From the NCBI GenBank assembly GCA_017506865.1, contig JAFCMP010000528.1, positions 248,001-312,000 on the forward strand: a stretch of DNA of 64,000 nt, read 5' to 3'. This DNA comes from Tribonema minus (taxonomy: Eukaryota > Sar > Xanthophyceae > Tribonematales > Tribonemataceae). Position numbers and translations under genes: made by a program. Below the pieces are notes generated by a model. It was not told where the DNA came from. It did not search any database and saw only the letters and a program-made list of their open reading frames with translations. Every line of letters begins with the position of its first letter. The first letter of the stretch is position 1. Below, one piece after another: positions 10,172 through 22,000 of the stretch.

Positions 10172-12466
10172 TCACTTGCACAGCGTTTGAGTAGTGACAC
10201 CACTCGCAACAGCGTCAAGTACACAATGCGAGCGCGAGTGCCAACGTGTCTCTAGCGCATACATGTACTCAGATTCCACCAATTCAATTGCTTCGGATTG
10301 CCGTAGTGCATGCTCCAAGAACGCCACGATGTTTAAGAACCAACACTGATCACGCACAAAGACTTATACAGGCCCTCACCTTTTCAAGCAGGTTTATGTC
10401 TGTCCCAATTGGCCAGATCAGCGAATCTGACAAGTCGCCTCGTTCCGCCAGGAGGCCTGAAATCGTTCTTCCTGATGATGTAAGCACAGGACAGCACAAA
10501 ATTATTTGAGTACGCCTCATATTGCAGAAACTTCTGCAGAAACTACGATACCTGCCTCATGACATTGATTCTTGTAGATGTTGTAGATTGATGTTGAGCG
10601 CATGGTGGCCTTCAACATCCACCGAAAGCAATTGTGTCATGTGTGCAATGGGAGTGAAACAAGTGGATCAAAGTTGAGAGTCTGCCACCGCAGCATTGGT
10701 CCACTCGCTTGTTTAAAGGTTGTAATGTTCTCTTGCACAGCCAATGTCCATGCTCACGGTCCAGTCGTCGTCAATCTCCACCTGGTACTCTGTGTATACG
10801 TTGAACAGACTATTCAAGAATTGGCCAGAGTAAATCATTGTGCGCTACTACCTAAAAGTTAAGATATTGAATGTGCCCGAAATATCGAAGAATGTGCCGG
10901 GGTATTGTTTCGTTCAGATGCAGTTGACCAGTGTACACTGAAACCTGCAGCCCATTGATGCTGTAACGTAGGGATGTGAATTCTCCAAAATCAGTATTAG
11001 AAGACACCAGGCTTGTAGCTATAGAGGCATCTGCCAGCTTGCAATAGCGCAAAGGCATCGTGCCTGCGTTTACTACAGGCTGCATACAGGTTCTACAGGT
11101 CACGTAAGCACGTGCATGCGCTGTTGTCACAATTTTCACTGGCCAGCTTGCGCCAGGCTTCCAGTTGAACCTGAGATCACGCAGGTGCATATGTGCTCGC
11201 AGCAGCACCAGCACTTGATGCCATGTGACAAAAGCGCATGCACGTGCTGATGTACATGACCGCAGAACCTGTGGCAAACACAGGCACAATGATGTTGGCG
11301 GTATCATGCAGTACGTGAACCTCGTAGCACCTGGGACTGCGCACTTCGTGGCATGGAGAGCTGCACTCTGAAAAAGCCAGACCTTCTGTGTGTGTACAAG
11401 CAGAACAATTGCAGTCTGCACTTGGAGGTCTGCTTCTGATGCAATCAGGGATGACCTCTGTGCAACTTTGAGTAGGGTGTGGAATTGGGTGAAGGCTGTT
11501 GCACCAACAGAACAGACATGAAAGATCAAAGTTGGTTTCGGTGCTGCAATGCCTGCCGCAGCTTCTGCGAATGCCATGGAACATGTGGACAAGTAAGACT
11601 CGTAATGTGCATTGATATGAGAAGAATAAATTGACACCGAATTCTTGGGTTTATGCATTGGCCACCTGCACACAATATAATCAGTTGCCGCTTGTATCCT
11701 CGCTCGCTTGGTTTCTGCGCAGCAGCACTGCTGCTGTTGAGCGCAATGCTTGAAGCGACTGAGCACGTGCAGGTCGAGGCTTGGTATGTTTGCAGCAGAT
11801 TCCTCCCATATTCATAATTGACATTGCCACACTAGAGGCTGTAAAGCTCTTGCTGAAGAGAATACAAGTACAGCTCATTAACTGAACCACGGTTTTGTAT
11901 GCGCTCAAAGTGCCGGTCTTGCAATTGGCATAACGAAAATGAAAGGCTTACCTTTGTCAGCAATGACAGCGATTGCTCTGAAAGGCTCGAAGGGTCCGCG
12001 CTTTCGACTCAGCTCCTGCTGCTGCTCCCGACGGCGCCTGTTGTTGTTTGCCTGCCGCTGCCGTTGCAGCTGTTGCTGCTGCTTCCGACGGCGCCTGTGG
12101 TTGTGTGCCTGCTGCTGCTGTTGCTGCTGCTGCTGCAGCAGCCGAGACGCATGCACATAGAAAACACCAGTTGGTGCACGAATCACGCAGCAAGACAGTA
12201 AGCAGCACATCATATTGCATGTCCGACAATGCAGCCCATATGAGACACAATAGCAATATGCAAACAGGATACGCGCGCATGGAGCAGCAGTAGGAGTGGC
12301 AATGCATACCACATACAACATGGTATTGATTACAACATGTGGTGTTGCTGTGCCCGGTGCACACACGATATGCTAGCATGCTCTCTGGCTGACTGTCATC
12401 CTGCATCTCCCGCGACACCCACTTGACCTCAGGCAGGCACACCACCGACACGGCATTCCGAGTCAC
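10172..12466 (-). CDS. Unrecognised minus-strand gene, exon fragments only
   Basis: Several stretches read like coding exons on the minus strand but I could not assemble them. An exon begins at about 12466 after a CCTCAG acceptor and encodes TRNAVSVVCLPEVKWVSREMQ. A Gln/Arg-rich exon at about 12150-11950 ends in GPFEPFRAIAVIADK at a GTAAGC donor. A stretch near 10830-10770 encodes FNVYTEYQVEIDDDWTVSM, and one near 10443-10395 encodes DLSDSLIWPIGTDINLLEK before a GTGAGG donor. The long ORF at 11766-10852 probably crosses introns. No family is recognised. It could equally be a decayed gene. Confidence 0.3.
12000..12145. repeat. CTG/CAG-rich imperfect repeat
   Basis: Two blocks of CTG/CTT repeats separated by a CCGACGGCGCCTG unit that itself recurs at about 12028 and 12084. 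On the minus strand it encodes Gln-rich and Asn/Arg-rich sequence. Confidence 0.7.
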
Positions 12467-12533
12467 TCTGAGGAATCAATCTAGCGCCACCTAAAGCAAA
12501 TGTCGCAAATGGGCGGCGTTCCTGGCACAATCA

Positions 12534-12900
12534 TCACCCCATGAAGCTCAGCAGGAATGAGAGCATCAGCACACTGGCGATGTACGGGAGGCTGCTGAAC
12601 CAAACCACTACACCACCACCAACAGCGGTCTGTTCCGCACAGCTCTCAGTACAACTAATCCATGGCCGCCGCACTGTCATGAATGCGCGACGCAACGCTG
12701 GGAACGCAAGCCTCATGCGGGGCACTGTCACTAGCTGCGAAGGCTGCACTCGGCGGGGAGGGGGGAGCGGCATCACCACTGTGGATGTAGGCTACACTAT
12801 CTGGGTCGGCTTGGAGGTGTAGCAGCGCCTTGCTGACATTGCGCCGATCTAAAGCACTTCTGCTGAACCGCAAACAAAGCTGACAGCTACTGCCTTGACG
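12534..12900 (-). CDS. Possible 3' exon encoding a tail-anchored protein
   Basis: The minus-strand ORF ends with GGGVVVWFSSLPYIASVLML and a further FLLSFMG before a stop at 12534. That is one hydrophobic segment of about 20 residues at the extreme C-terminus, as in tail-anchored membrane proteins. Upstream, in another frame, after a CAG acceptor near 12860, there is RRNVSKALLHLQADPDSVAY. The two would need an intron or a frame slip to join. No family recognised; the membrane reading rests on hydrophobicity only. Confidence 0.25.
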
Positions 12901-12986
12901 ACCTCTGCCCTCCCAGCCAAGCCAGACTGTACCTGCTTGCTGCTGACTTCTGCACCCCATAGAGCACTGTACGCCTGAAAGCCCGG

Positions 12987-13102
12987 TTCACCGACCGTGC
13001 CACAGCCCCCACCGCATTGCTCTCCGGCACCGCGATCGACAGCACTTCACCGACCGTGCCCCCCCCCCGCATTGCTCTCCGGCACCACAATGACAGCACT
13101 TG
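12987..13102. repeat. 59-bp tandem duplication
   Basis: A unit starting TTCACCGACCGTGCC and ending near GACAGCAC is present twice with a 59-bp period. The copies differ mainly in a C-run (nine C in the second copy) and a few substitutions. Confidence 0.8.
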
Positions 13103-16090
13103 TGCCTGCTGTTGATGTATACCTGCTGAACACAGAGAAAAAAAGGGGTTTGACTAAGCAAGCAACACGATGACTTGTGAAGTGTTTCTCACCCGGTAAA
13201 GTCACAGTGACTGTGATACATGTGTGTGAGTCTGATAAATATTATTGTGCTGGCTGCATGGTGTGTGATGACCTGGTGCTGCAGTGCCTGCAACAGTAAG
13301 AAAGACAGCATCGTGTTCGCTCAGCCATTCAGAGTTCAGCTGGAGGTACGGCAACGACAGCTTCCATCTGCTTTACGCTAGCGATGATATGTGCATGACT
13401 ACAATAGCAAGGCTACATTGCCACCGCTCTGTAACCTGCATCCCAGAGCGCTGAGCAACAAGATATGAGTACACATGTGCCTGCAAGACCACAACGATGC
13501 AGTGGGTACAAAGATTGCTGAGCGTCAGGCAGAAGATCAACACTCACTATCGCGAAGAAAGCCGTGATGAACTGAGAACTGCCCAACGCTGCAGTGCAAC
13601 TTACAGCATAGTAGGGGGCATGTCACGCGTTCCAGTTGTGCCTGGGCAGGCTAAAAACATTCTGTCTGCATGTCAATGCATGTTCCTGGATATACATGTA
13701 GGCTACAACAGGACATGTGTTTGCTAAAAGACGGCTTTACCTGCAGGTGAAATGCTGCCGCAGGTACAGTGATCAAATCTCATCAAAGGAACCAATTTTG
13801 AAGGTGCGACAGTGCAAAGCTCTTGGTCTGCGGGCTGACCAGGGATGCATTTTGGTCCAACACTGCAGAGCTGCTGCTGTGCCACGTATGTGATGTTTTG
13901 TTACACGCTGTATATTCGTGCAATTGTAGTCGGCTGCTCAGGCCAAGGGGTTGTGGACCTACAAATAATAATATAAGTACTACTACTTAGTAGACTACAT
14001 GCTGTGCTGTCGTGCAAACGGCGTACTCATACCTGGTGCAGATGCCCTGCTGTGATGCCCATGGTGATGAGAGGCTCTGTCACCATGTCCATGTCCTGCA
14101 GCTCATCTGCAACGGTGGCAAAAAGGGCACCATGGTAAGTGTATTGTCAATCAGCAGAGCCTTGCGTATATGCAGCAAATGATACTACAGGGAGCTTTTG
14201 ATGAGAAGTGTGCTGCATTGCAATTCGTCGACCACGAAAGTGTGCAGTCGCAGCATGCATGATGGAAGTGTTTTAAGCTCAGTGTCTTCGACGTACATTC
14301 TATGCATACATGGGCACAGACGATGAGAAAATGTGTCTGCGCAAAACACAGCGTGCTGAATGTTGCTGCAGGAGCCTCCTCAGGACGTGTGAAGGTGAGG
14401 AGCCAGGGCCTGTTCTGCATGTGGGGGCAAAGGCATGCGCAGCCATGGTGCAAACTTGAATGCACGAGTAAGGTGGGGGTGAGCGCCATTGTCATGTTGC
14501 GGCATGCGCGGCAGGGGCATGCGAAATGTCAATAGAGCAAGAGCGTGATATGCATGTGACTTTGCTATTAGAGAGCACGTGTTCATGCATAGACAAGCAG
14601 GCGAATCAAATCACTGGTCGCCGTATACATGCCAGATCCTTCAATCTGCTGCGTGACTGAAAATAAGACAAGAAACACTGCGGGCAAAGGTTGACAGAAG
14701 TCTGGACGATTTGCAAAGGTCACACACATGACCAAGACCCACAGCAGTACGACTTGTCGTCACAACAGAAGCAGGGCTTTAGTTGATGTTGCTGACATCA
14801 ACAACCAGTGCTGCACCACCACAGGGCTCTTGAGTGATATGAAGTACCAACGGTAGAACGCAAGAGTGCAGAGCATTCTAAAATGTAATGAACCAACGCT
14901 CATGTAGCCGCTTCCCCAAAACATGTGATGATTTGGAGGTTTCAGTGCCATATGCCTCTTGCTTTGTGTTTCAGACAACTCCGCGTACTCCCGCCACTGC
15001 TGCTGCCGCAGCGGCAGCAGAACAGCAGCGGCCGCTGCGTCACGCTCCCTCCGCGCCTCGTTCACCTTTGCCGCTGTTCGCAGAGGCGACAAACAGCAGC
15101 AGCAGTGGCGGAATGAACATGAACCGCACCCAAGCATTTCGTGCACGGGGGCTCCGTGGTACACTTGTGACACCTGAAGCATCAACCACGCCCAAGCTGC
15201 ACATGCTGCTCCGGGCAAGCACGTGCATGCAAAAGACAGCCGAAGAGTGTTCATGATCATAAGAGGTCCACGCGCATAGTATCAACGCACACGGTGTACC
15301 TGGACAACTTCAAAGGCACTAAGGGCGCCGGCCAACATCAGCACCAGCCTCATTCAAGCACGGTCCCCATTGATAATATGAAGCCAGGCCATGGCCGAGA
15401 CTGCAATCTACATGCAACAGAGAGCCCAAATTGCCCAACTGCAATTTAGGCACCAAATGCACAGACAGCCTGAGCTCGTGTTGAACAGAGCTCGCATTGT
15501 TTCAAATGAGTTTTTTGCACCACAATGTCATGTTTCTTTCAGTGGCCATCACTAGCGTCAATTGATGCAGCGTATTGCCCTATCTGAGATAATGTTATGT
15601 CTTATGTGAACACTGATTATGCTTACACTGCACGACCCTTGTAGTACCTCATGATGGGTCAGACGTAACCATGTAAGCATGCACCTGTAAATCCAACTAG
15701 ATGCCAACTTCAACATCTGTTGTTGTTGCTCACAGTGCCTCGGTCAGTACTCTGGTGTGATACTGCACATGCACACAGCACAAGCGGACAAGCCCCATCG
15801 CGTCAACTTCAAGTGGAGCACCAAAAGCTCAGCCTGTTGTTGCACGCTTCACTTGACCGGGGCCTATGGACTGCCGCACTGCACTAAACTTAACAGCGCT
15901 AATTGGGACGTTGCAAGCCGCTGCAAGCCCAGCTCACAGCTTTTGAAATCAAGGCAACGATTTTCTGACAGCAGATGCACCAGTAAACTGAAACACACCA
16001 AGCGGTGTGGACCGCAATCTTGCATGGCGTTGTTGCGCAACCGCGCAAGTCCTAATTGCAGAGCGCAAATCCTGTCCACTGTGGCCAGCC
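13103..16090. other. Mostly non-coding; one possible coiled-coil exon
   Basis: No assembled gene. On the minus strand at about 15080-14950, after an AACAG acceptor, there is KVNEARRERDAAAAAVLLPL and then RQQQWREYAELSETQSKRHM, charged and helix-prone, possibly an exon of an unrecognised gene. At 13930-13985 a 50-bp segment resembles one at 45072-45120, with the shared core TCAGGCCAAGGG and GTGGACCTACA. The rest shows short ORFs only. Confidence 0.35.
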
Positions 16091-19000
16091 CTACCCTGCC
16101 ATGTGAGAGTGCAGCACATCAAGAAATGCATCTACAGACACGTCTTTGACGTATGGCCCGCCATCTGGGAAGAAGAGGTCATGGAGCTGCTGGATCACTG
16201 CGTGCAGCTCAGGTGCACAGCGTGCCTTCACATTCACACGCCATGTCTCAGGATCTGTCATGGACGAAAGCTTCGAGTTTTCCATGTAGGGCCCTTGTGC
16301 ATGCTTCCACCTGACCGCCACGCCATCGCTGGCCAGGTGCAGCAGGGTGTGGAAGAGTGACTCCAAATCGGTGGCAGCAGAGTGGCCCTCCGTGGCGGTA
16401 GGGTGGCGCAGGCTCACCGCACGGTACCATGGCTTGCCGGTTATGTAGGAAGCATCTGCAGACGGCAGCCCATAGTCCGTCTCTCCAGTTTGGCAACTTA
16501 CGTGAAAGTCAATCAGCAGGCCACGCCCCCCTGCTGCCAGGATGTTGCTGGGCGATATGTCTCTGCGGCATAGAAAGAAGGTCAAGATGGGATCGCACGT
16601 GAGCATGATGCCAATCTGCCAATGCTGTCGCCAGCTGTCGCCGCAGCTATAGATTCACGCATGTGTTTCGCACATTTGTTGCTGCTGCAGCCTATGTTGT
16701 ACTTGAGCACTCAAAGACGCTAGGAGCCAGATAAGTCAAAGTCTGCTGCTGTTCATGAGAGAAGGCATCCTCACACGATGAGCAAACTTGTGCACTTGAG
16801 CGTCAATTACTTCACATGCGGGTCGAGCCCAACCTACACGTGCAAGCCAAGTGAAGTGACTTCAGAGCATTGGAAGGTTTCCCGCCTGCGTCAGAAATCT
16901 GCCATTGCAGTTGGTTGTCCGAATCAACCACATTAAGGAGAGATGGCGCATTCAGTGCGCTTTTTGACTTGACCGACGTCACCGCAGCAGCAAAGTCATG
17001 GCTGTGTAAGCTTTTTGACAAGTTCTTTGTTGCACTCCAAACACCATGTCTGGCCCTTAGTAGGAGTAAAGAGCATATAGAAAAAGAAAAGTGCCGGAGT
17101 TGATGGAAAGCCATGTATGCAGCACCCGGTCCATTGCGCTGACGAAACCAGCACACATTGCGATGCTGCACCGTGTGCTGCCAGGATCCATGACGCATAG
17201 CCAGTCTGATGTGCAAGATACGCAGAAGACATGGGACTGCAAAAAGAGAGACTATCAACACACGCCAAAGGAATATCATTTATGATTTGAAATCGGACAC
17301 CATGTCATTACTCCACAGCTCATTGTAAATCATCAAGGGCATTGGCTAGAAATCAATGCCATGTAACGTACCATAGATGATGACAATTAAGACGGGGGTT
17401 TCACGGCCAAGTGCGCAAACTTTTTTTGGGGAGGGAGTCCTAGCCATGTACCCGGGTCTGGGTTGGTGGTGGTGCGCCTGTTGTGCTCAACGATTAAATG
17501 GAAGACGGGGGGGAAACGATGAATTGCTGCCTTGCCAGTAGCCAAGCCGATGCTAGCATGTCTGAAGACACCCGGCAGTGCTGTAACTAGCAGCGGCAGT
17601 AGCAGGCAGCAGCAGCGGCAGCAGCAGGGGCCAAGTACGACTCTGAGAATGCTAGCGCCAACGCCAGAGCCCGCCTCTTTCCCTTGGAAATGCCATCACT
17701 GGCAACAAGAGGCCCAAGGCCTGCTGTTGCGTTCCAACCTCCCAGCTAAACTGAGGGCATCCGCGTGTGCACACTGCATGATGCACTTCTATCTACAATC
17801 ACGATCGGTACTGCACATGCTTAGTGTGTGTGCCGCCCAAGTGTAAGCGTCATGTATGCACTGCACTTTGTGTGAAATTCGTTGCGCTTTCATTTATACA
17901 TGGCATGCACGCTTGCCAATACACACACACCGTGACAGCTGGTAGATGTCCAAAGTCAGGCCATGAGCTTGACGGGGGGAGGGTCTTGATCCATAAAGCC
18001 CCGTCGCAGCATGTTTTTGGAGCACTGTGCTTGCGACAAGGGATTCAACCCCCCCCCTGATCAGCATACCCGTCTTAAACTGTGTACTCGTCTTCATCGT
18101 CATCATCTACAGTAGTAGCAGTTGACTTGCCTGTGCAACAGCTGCATCTGGCTCATGGCTTGGATCACGACTGCCACGTCCAGCACCACTTGCATAATAA
18201 GCGCAGGTGCAGCGTCGGTGCCTATGTGCTGTCCAACAGGGGTGGTGACGATGTAGTGAAAATCATCAAGGGGGGGTGGCATGCTGCCTCGGGCATGCAG
18301 CCGCGGCACACAAGCCACCTTCGCCAGTGCATCGAGTGCTGCAACCTGCACGCAGTGGAAAAGCACGGCACAAAAGAACATCAGGTGACGTACGAAGATG
18401 CTGCCGCAAGACTGCCAACAGCAGGCGCTGAGTTGGCAGGCATACACACAGGTCATGGAGGAGTAGCGTCATGCATGCCTCACGATGGAGCACTACACTG
18501 TAGAAAAAGTAACGAAGTGTGGACAGTGCAATCTGTGTCAGTGCACGTCATGAAAAGCTCAGCTCGTATGATTGGTATGTAGAAGCAGGGGTGGATGCAG
18601 CTTGACCTCGCAACTGGCCACAGCAACGCACAGGAAAACGAGATGACGCGTTGGAGCTGAGAGCTCAACGTGCAACAGCAACTACGCCAAGCAGTTGCAT
18701 AGCTTACTCACCTCATGCTCCACGTCACATTGCGGTGCCACTTTCAGCGCAACAATGTCCCTTTCAGCCATCAAGGCTTTGTAGACATATGTGGCATGCC
18801 GGCTGATGCCAGCACGCGTCACCACTGCTATGGGCACAAAGTCTCGCAGCCGTCGCCTGTTGCTGGCGGTGAATGCGGCAGGCAGGATGGGGGTTGAATA
18901 GCCCACCTCGTTGGGCTTGGCAGACAGGAGCGCCAGCAGTGCCTGTCACATGACCAGCATCACAAGTTCGAGGCACAGTGTAACGCAGGTGTCATTGCAT

Positions 19001-22000
19001 CGCACAAGGCAGACAGAAGCAAGTATCCGACCATGACCGCGACCAATCAGCGCTACCACCGCCGGTTGCCTTGTGCTACTCCGGATGTCAAATCACCTCC
19101 CATTACCGTAAAACACTACCAGCAAACGCTGCTCGTGATGCTGCTGAATTTGGTCCTATTATGGGACGTTCACTAACAGCAACAGTAATACTTCCTCCAT
19201 ATGATAATACTTGCAACACTTTGCCTTGCTGTGTATATCTTTTGATCACATGGTTTTTGAACACAACACATCACCTCAAACTTGAGAGCAAGAGCTAATG
19301 AATGAGTCACTTTGCAAGGAAACCCATCGGATGGAACTTGAAGTAGCGGCTGTTGAAGTTTGCGTTCTTTTTATTGCGGGGGAAAAAGCAGCAAAAATTG
19401 CACGCCCGATAGGTGGCGAAGGCACCAAACCGCGAAAGCGGCTGCGTTTGGCAATGGCGGTGGTAGAGGCTGGTTGTGGCAGTACAAGGCATGGCACAGC
19501 AGCGCAATAGAAGCCATGGCTGAGGCCGGGGGTGGCTCTAGACAGGTCGCATCGACCCTGGCTAAGCGTGCAAACACATGGATCAGTAAAAGGGTGGTGA
19601 TGGCGATGCTGTGCCAGCGGTGCTGAATATCCGCAGCAGTCAACCTGCAGGGGTGGTGATGATCTCCCACAATCATATTGGGTGTGGCGGGAAGCGCATG
19701 CAGATGTTGCTGTGGTGAGATGGGTAACTGCAAAAATCGGCTGCTAAAGCAGCTTGCCAGCAACAACCTTGAAGCAGTGGCCTGTCGCCCATGGGGGTAA
19801 GCAGACACGAGATACATGAAGATTATGTTTAAAGGTGAGCAGAAGAACTACGATGGCATGCGTGAGCGCTCCTGCAGATGGCACACTGCAGGTTGCACAC
19901 CAGTAAGCTACCTCTCGGTCACCACGATCAAGCGAACATGTAAGCCTCACGGAAACTGCAGTTGCGAGCGCACATGAGCGTAGCAGGTGCTTCTACAGTT
20001 CTAAGTCATCAAAGGAGACATGATCTTCATATTGTTATCGGAGCTTGCATTTTCGGCCCTGTGTTCTTGCGTCGATTGCTTGGCAAAAAGTGCTGCAAGT
20101 ATTATGATGCGGAGGAAGGAGTACTGACATCCGAGGAAGCACGGGTAAATTGCACATACACGTGTAGGCAGTACACATTGACTGGGGTTCACTAGACAGA
20201 GATGACATGCAGTGCTGCCGGTGAAGAACAGCAGCTTCGCTCAAAGATGACCTGTAAGGTACAAGCCCTCTCTTTGAACAAGAGTGGGCGCTGACAGGCG
20301 ATGCAAACTGGGAGGATGTTCTGGGTAGATGGGCAGATGACTAGCTAGGGCTCCACTACAAAACGATGAATGAGGTACCTGCCTTCTCTGCGAACGCTGA
20401 CTGTTCAATGCTGCAAACTGAGAGTAGGGCGATGGGCGCGCGGATGCACGGTGCACAAGACACATTGAACACATCAGAGATTATCTACTTCTCTTCATCT
20501 GAGGAAGACCTGCTGATCATGCGCGGCCTTTGAGTCATGCACACATGCGCTGTCTGCATTGGGGTGCTGTATCACATCTGAAGCAAAGTTATGGGTCGCA
20601 ATACCAGCACACTTTGTTACAATGCGCGGCATCACTTGGTGAGGGCGCTGCTCCTGCTGGACTGGTAGTGGCCCAGCACTTCAATTTTCACACCAGTCTA
20701 TCTGCAGAACAAAGCATGACCGATTGTGACGTTGGTGTTTCCAGCATGGGTGAGTGCGCACCTGAAAGCCCTCGTTAGCGCTATCCCAGCTAAATTTAAG
20801 GCGACCAGTCCTTTTTGGAAGGCGAGCGCAGTCCAGCCGGATCAGCCCAATCTCCGTGCGCCCTAGCAAACCGAATACTCCAAACTGCCGATGGGGTTGC
20901 TGATCGCAGATTTTGCGAAACCGATCAAGCACCTGCTGATGCAAACGCACGGTGGAACATGAGCTCATACACTTATAATGTGATTGCTCACGAGGTTAAA
21001 TGAATACTCAGCTTTGATTGCACTTGATCTTACCTGGCTGAGCCCCGTGACGTACTGGTCTTGCTTGCTCAGATCGAATTTCAGCTCCAGGAGAGATATT
21101 AGAGTCGTCCATAGTGCCTGTGCGTGCAAGATCGGATGTGCAAAGCAGGTCAGAGCGGTGTGAATGACCTGTTGCTCCTCATATATATGACAACAGCAAA
21201 CAACCATGCTCATGCACTGAAGACATTTATATAAAACTCTCTTACCTCAGGTGAGTTGGACAGCGATACGTCAATCTTGGCAGTTGGGCACTTGTTATAT
21301 CCCTTCTCATGTGTGTCCAGGACTGTATAGGTTGCCGCTCTGCGCAGTGTTGCCTTTATGTGGTCTACAATGACCACAATTGCCTCGCAGAAAAGTACCT
21401 GCATAGGCAAGCCAACGAGAGGACACAGCAAGGGCAGGCAAAAATTCGTTAGAGAAGTGCGTCGCAAATGATGCAGATGTGCCAATGTCACCATGTGTGT
21501 GTATAGACGGTAAACAACGAGGGGTAACATGCACATGGCTGAAGTGACTGGAATCTTGAATGAACAGGTAAACACTACTCAATACCTTAAGTTTGCCCAC
21601 GATTTACCGAGAAGGTGCTGTTGCCTGCTGCTGCCGCCGCCTGCTCTGGCATGCAGTGATGGCCGAACACTGCTACCCTTTGCAAGTAATCCACCTGGAC
21701 TCAGCGCCCCGCTTGCGTAACTTCAATTTCTGAGCGACTGCAATCCAGACCATATCGTGAGTGTGCGGTGCACGCCTGCATACTCGCCAAAGTCACAACT
21801 GTTGAGTCATGGGCGTTTCTCGTTTTTTTGTCTGCTCACACGAGTGTCGTGACCACAAAGCACCTGATAGGAAAGAACATGACGCCAACTTCACATCACC
21901 TCAAACCAGCCGCAGCCAAATAACCAAGCAGGGATGACAATAATGTACCTGTAAGTCGGCCTCAGTTTCAGCTGCATCCCACTTTTCCTGGAGATCAGGT

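Noticed and set aside
10852-11766. A single 304-codon minus-strand gene
   Set aside because: The frame crosses likely splice sites, has shifting composition and no domain. I treat only short parts as possible exons.
16007-16360. Plus-strand ORFs opposite the last kinase exon
   Set aside because: They are shadows of the minus-strand kinase frame and carry no motif.
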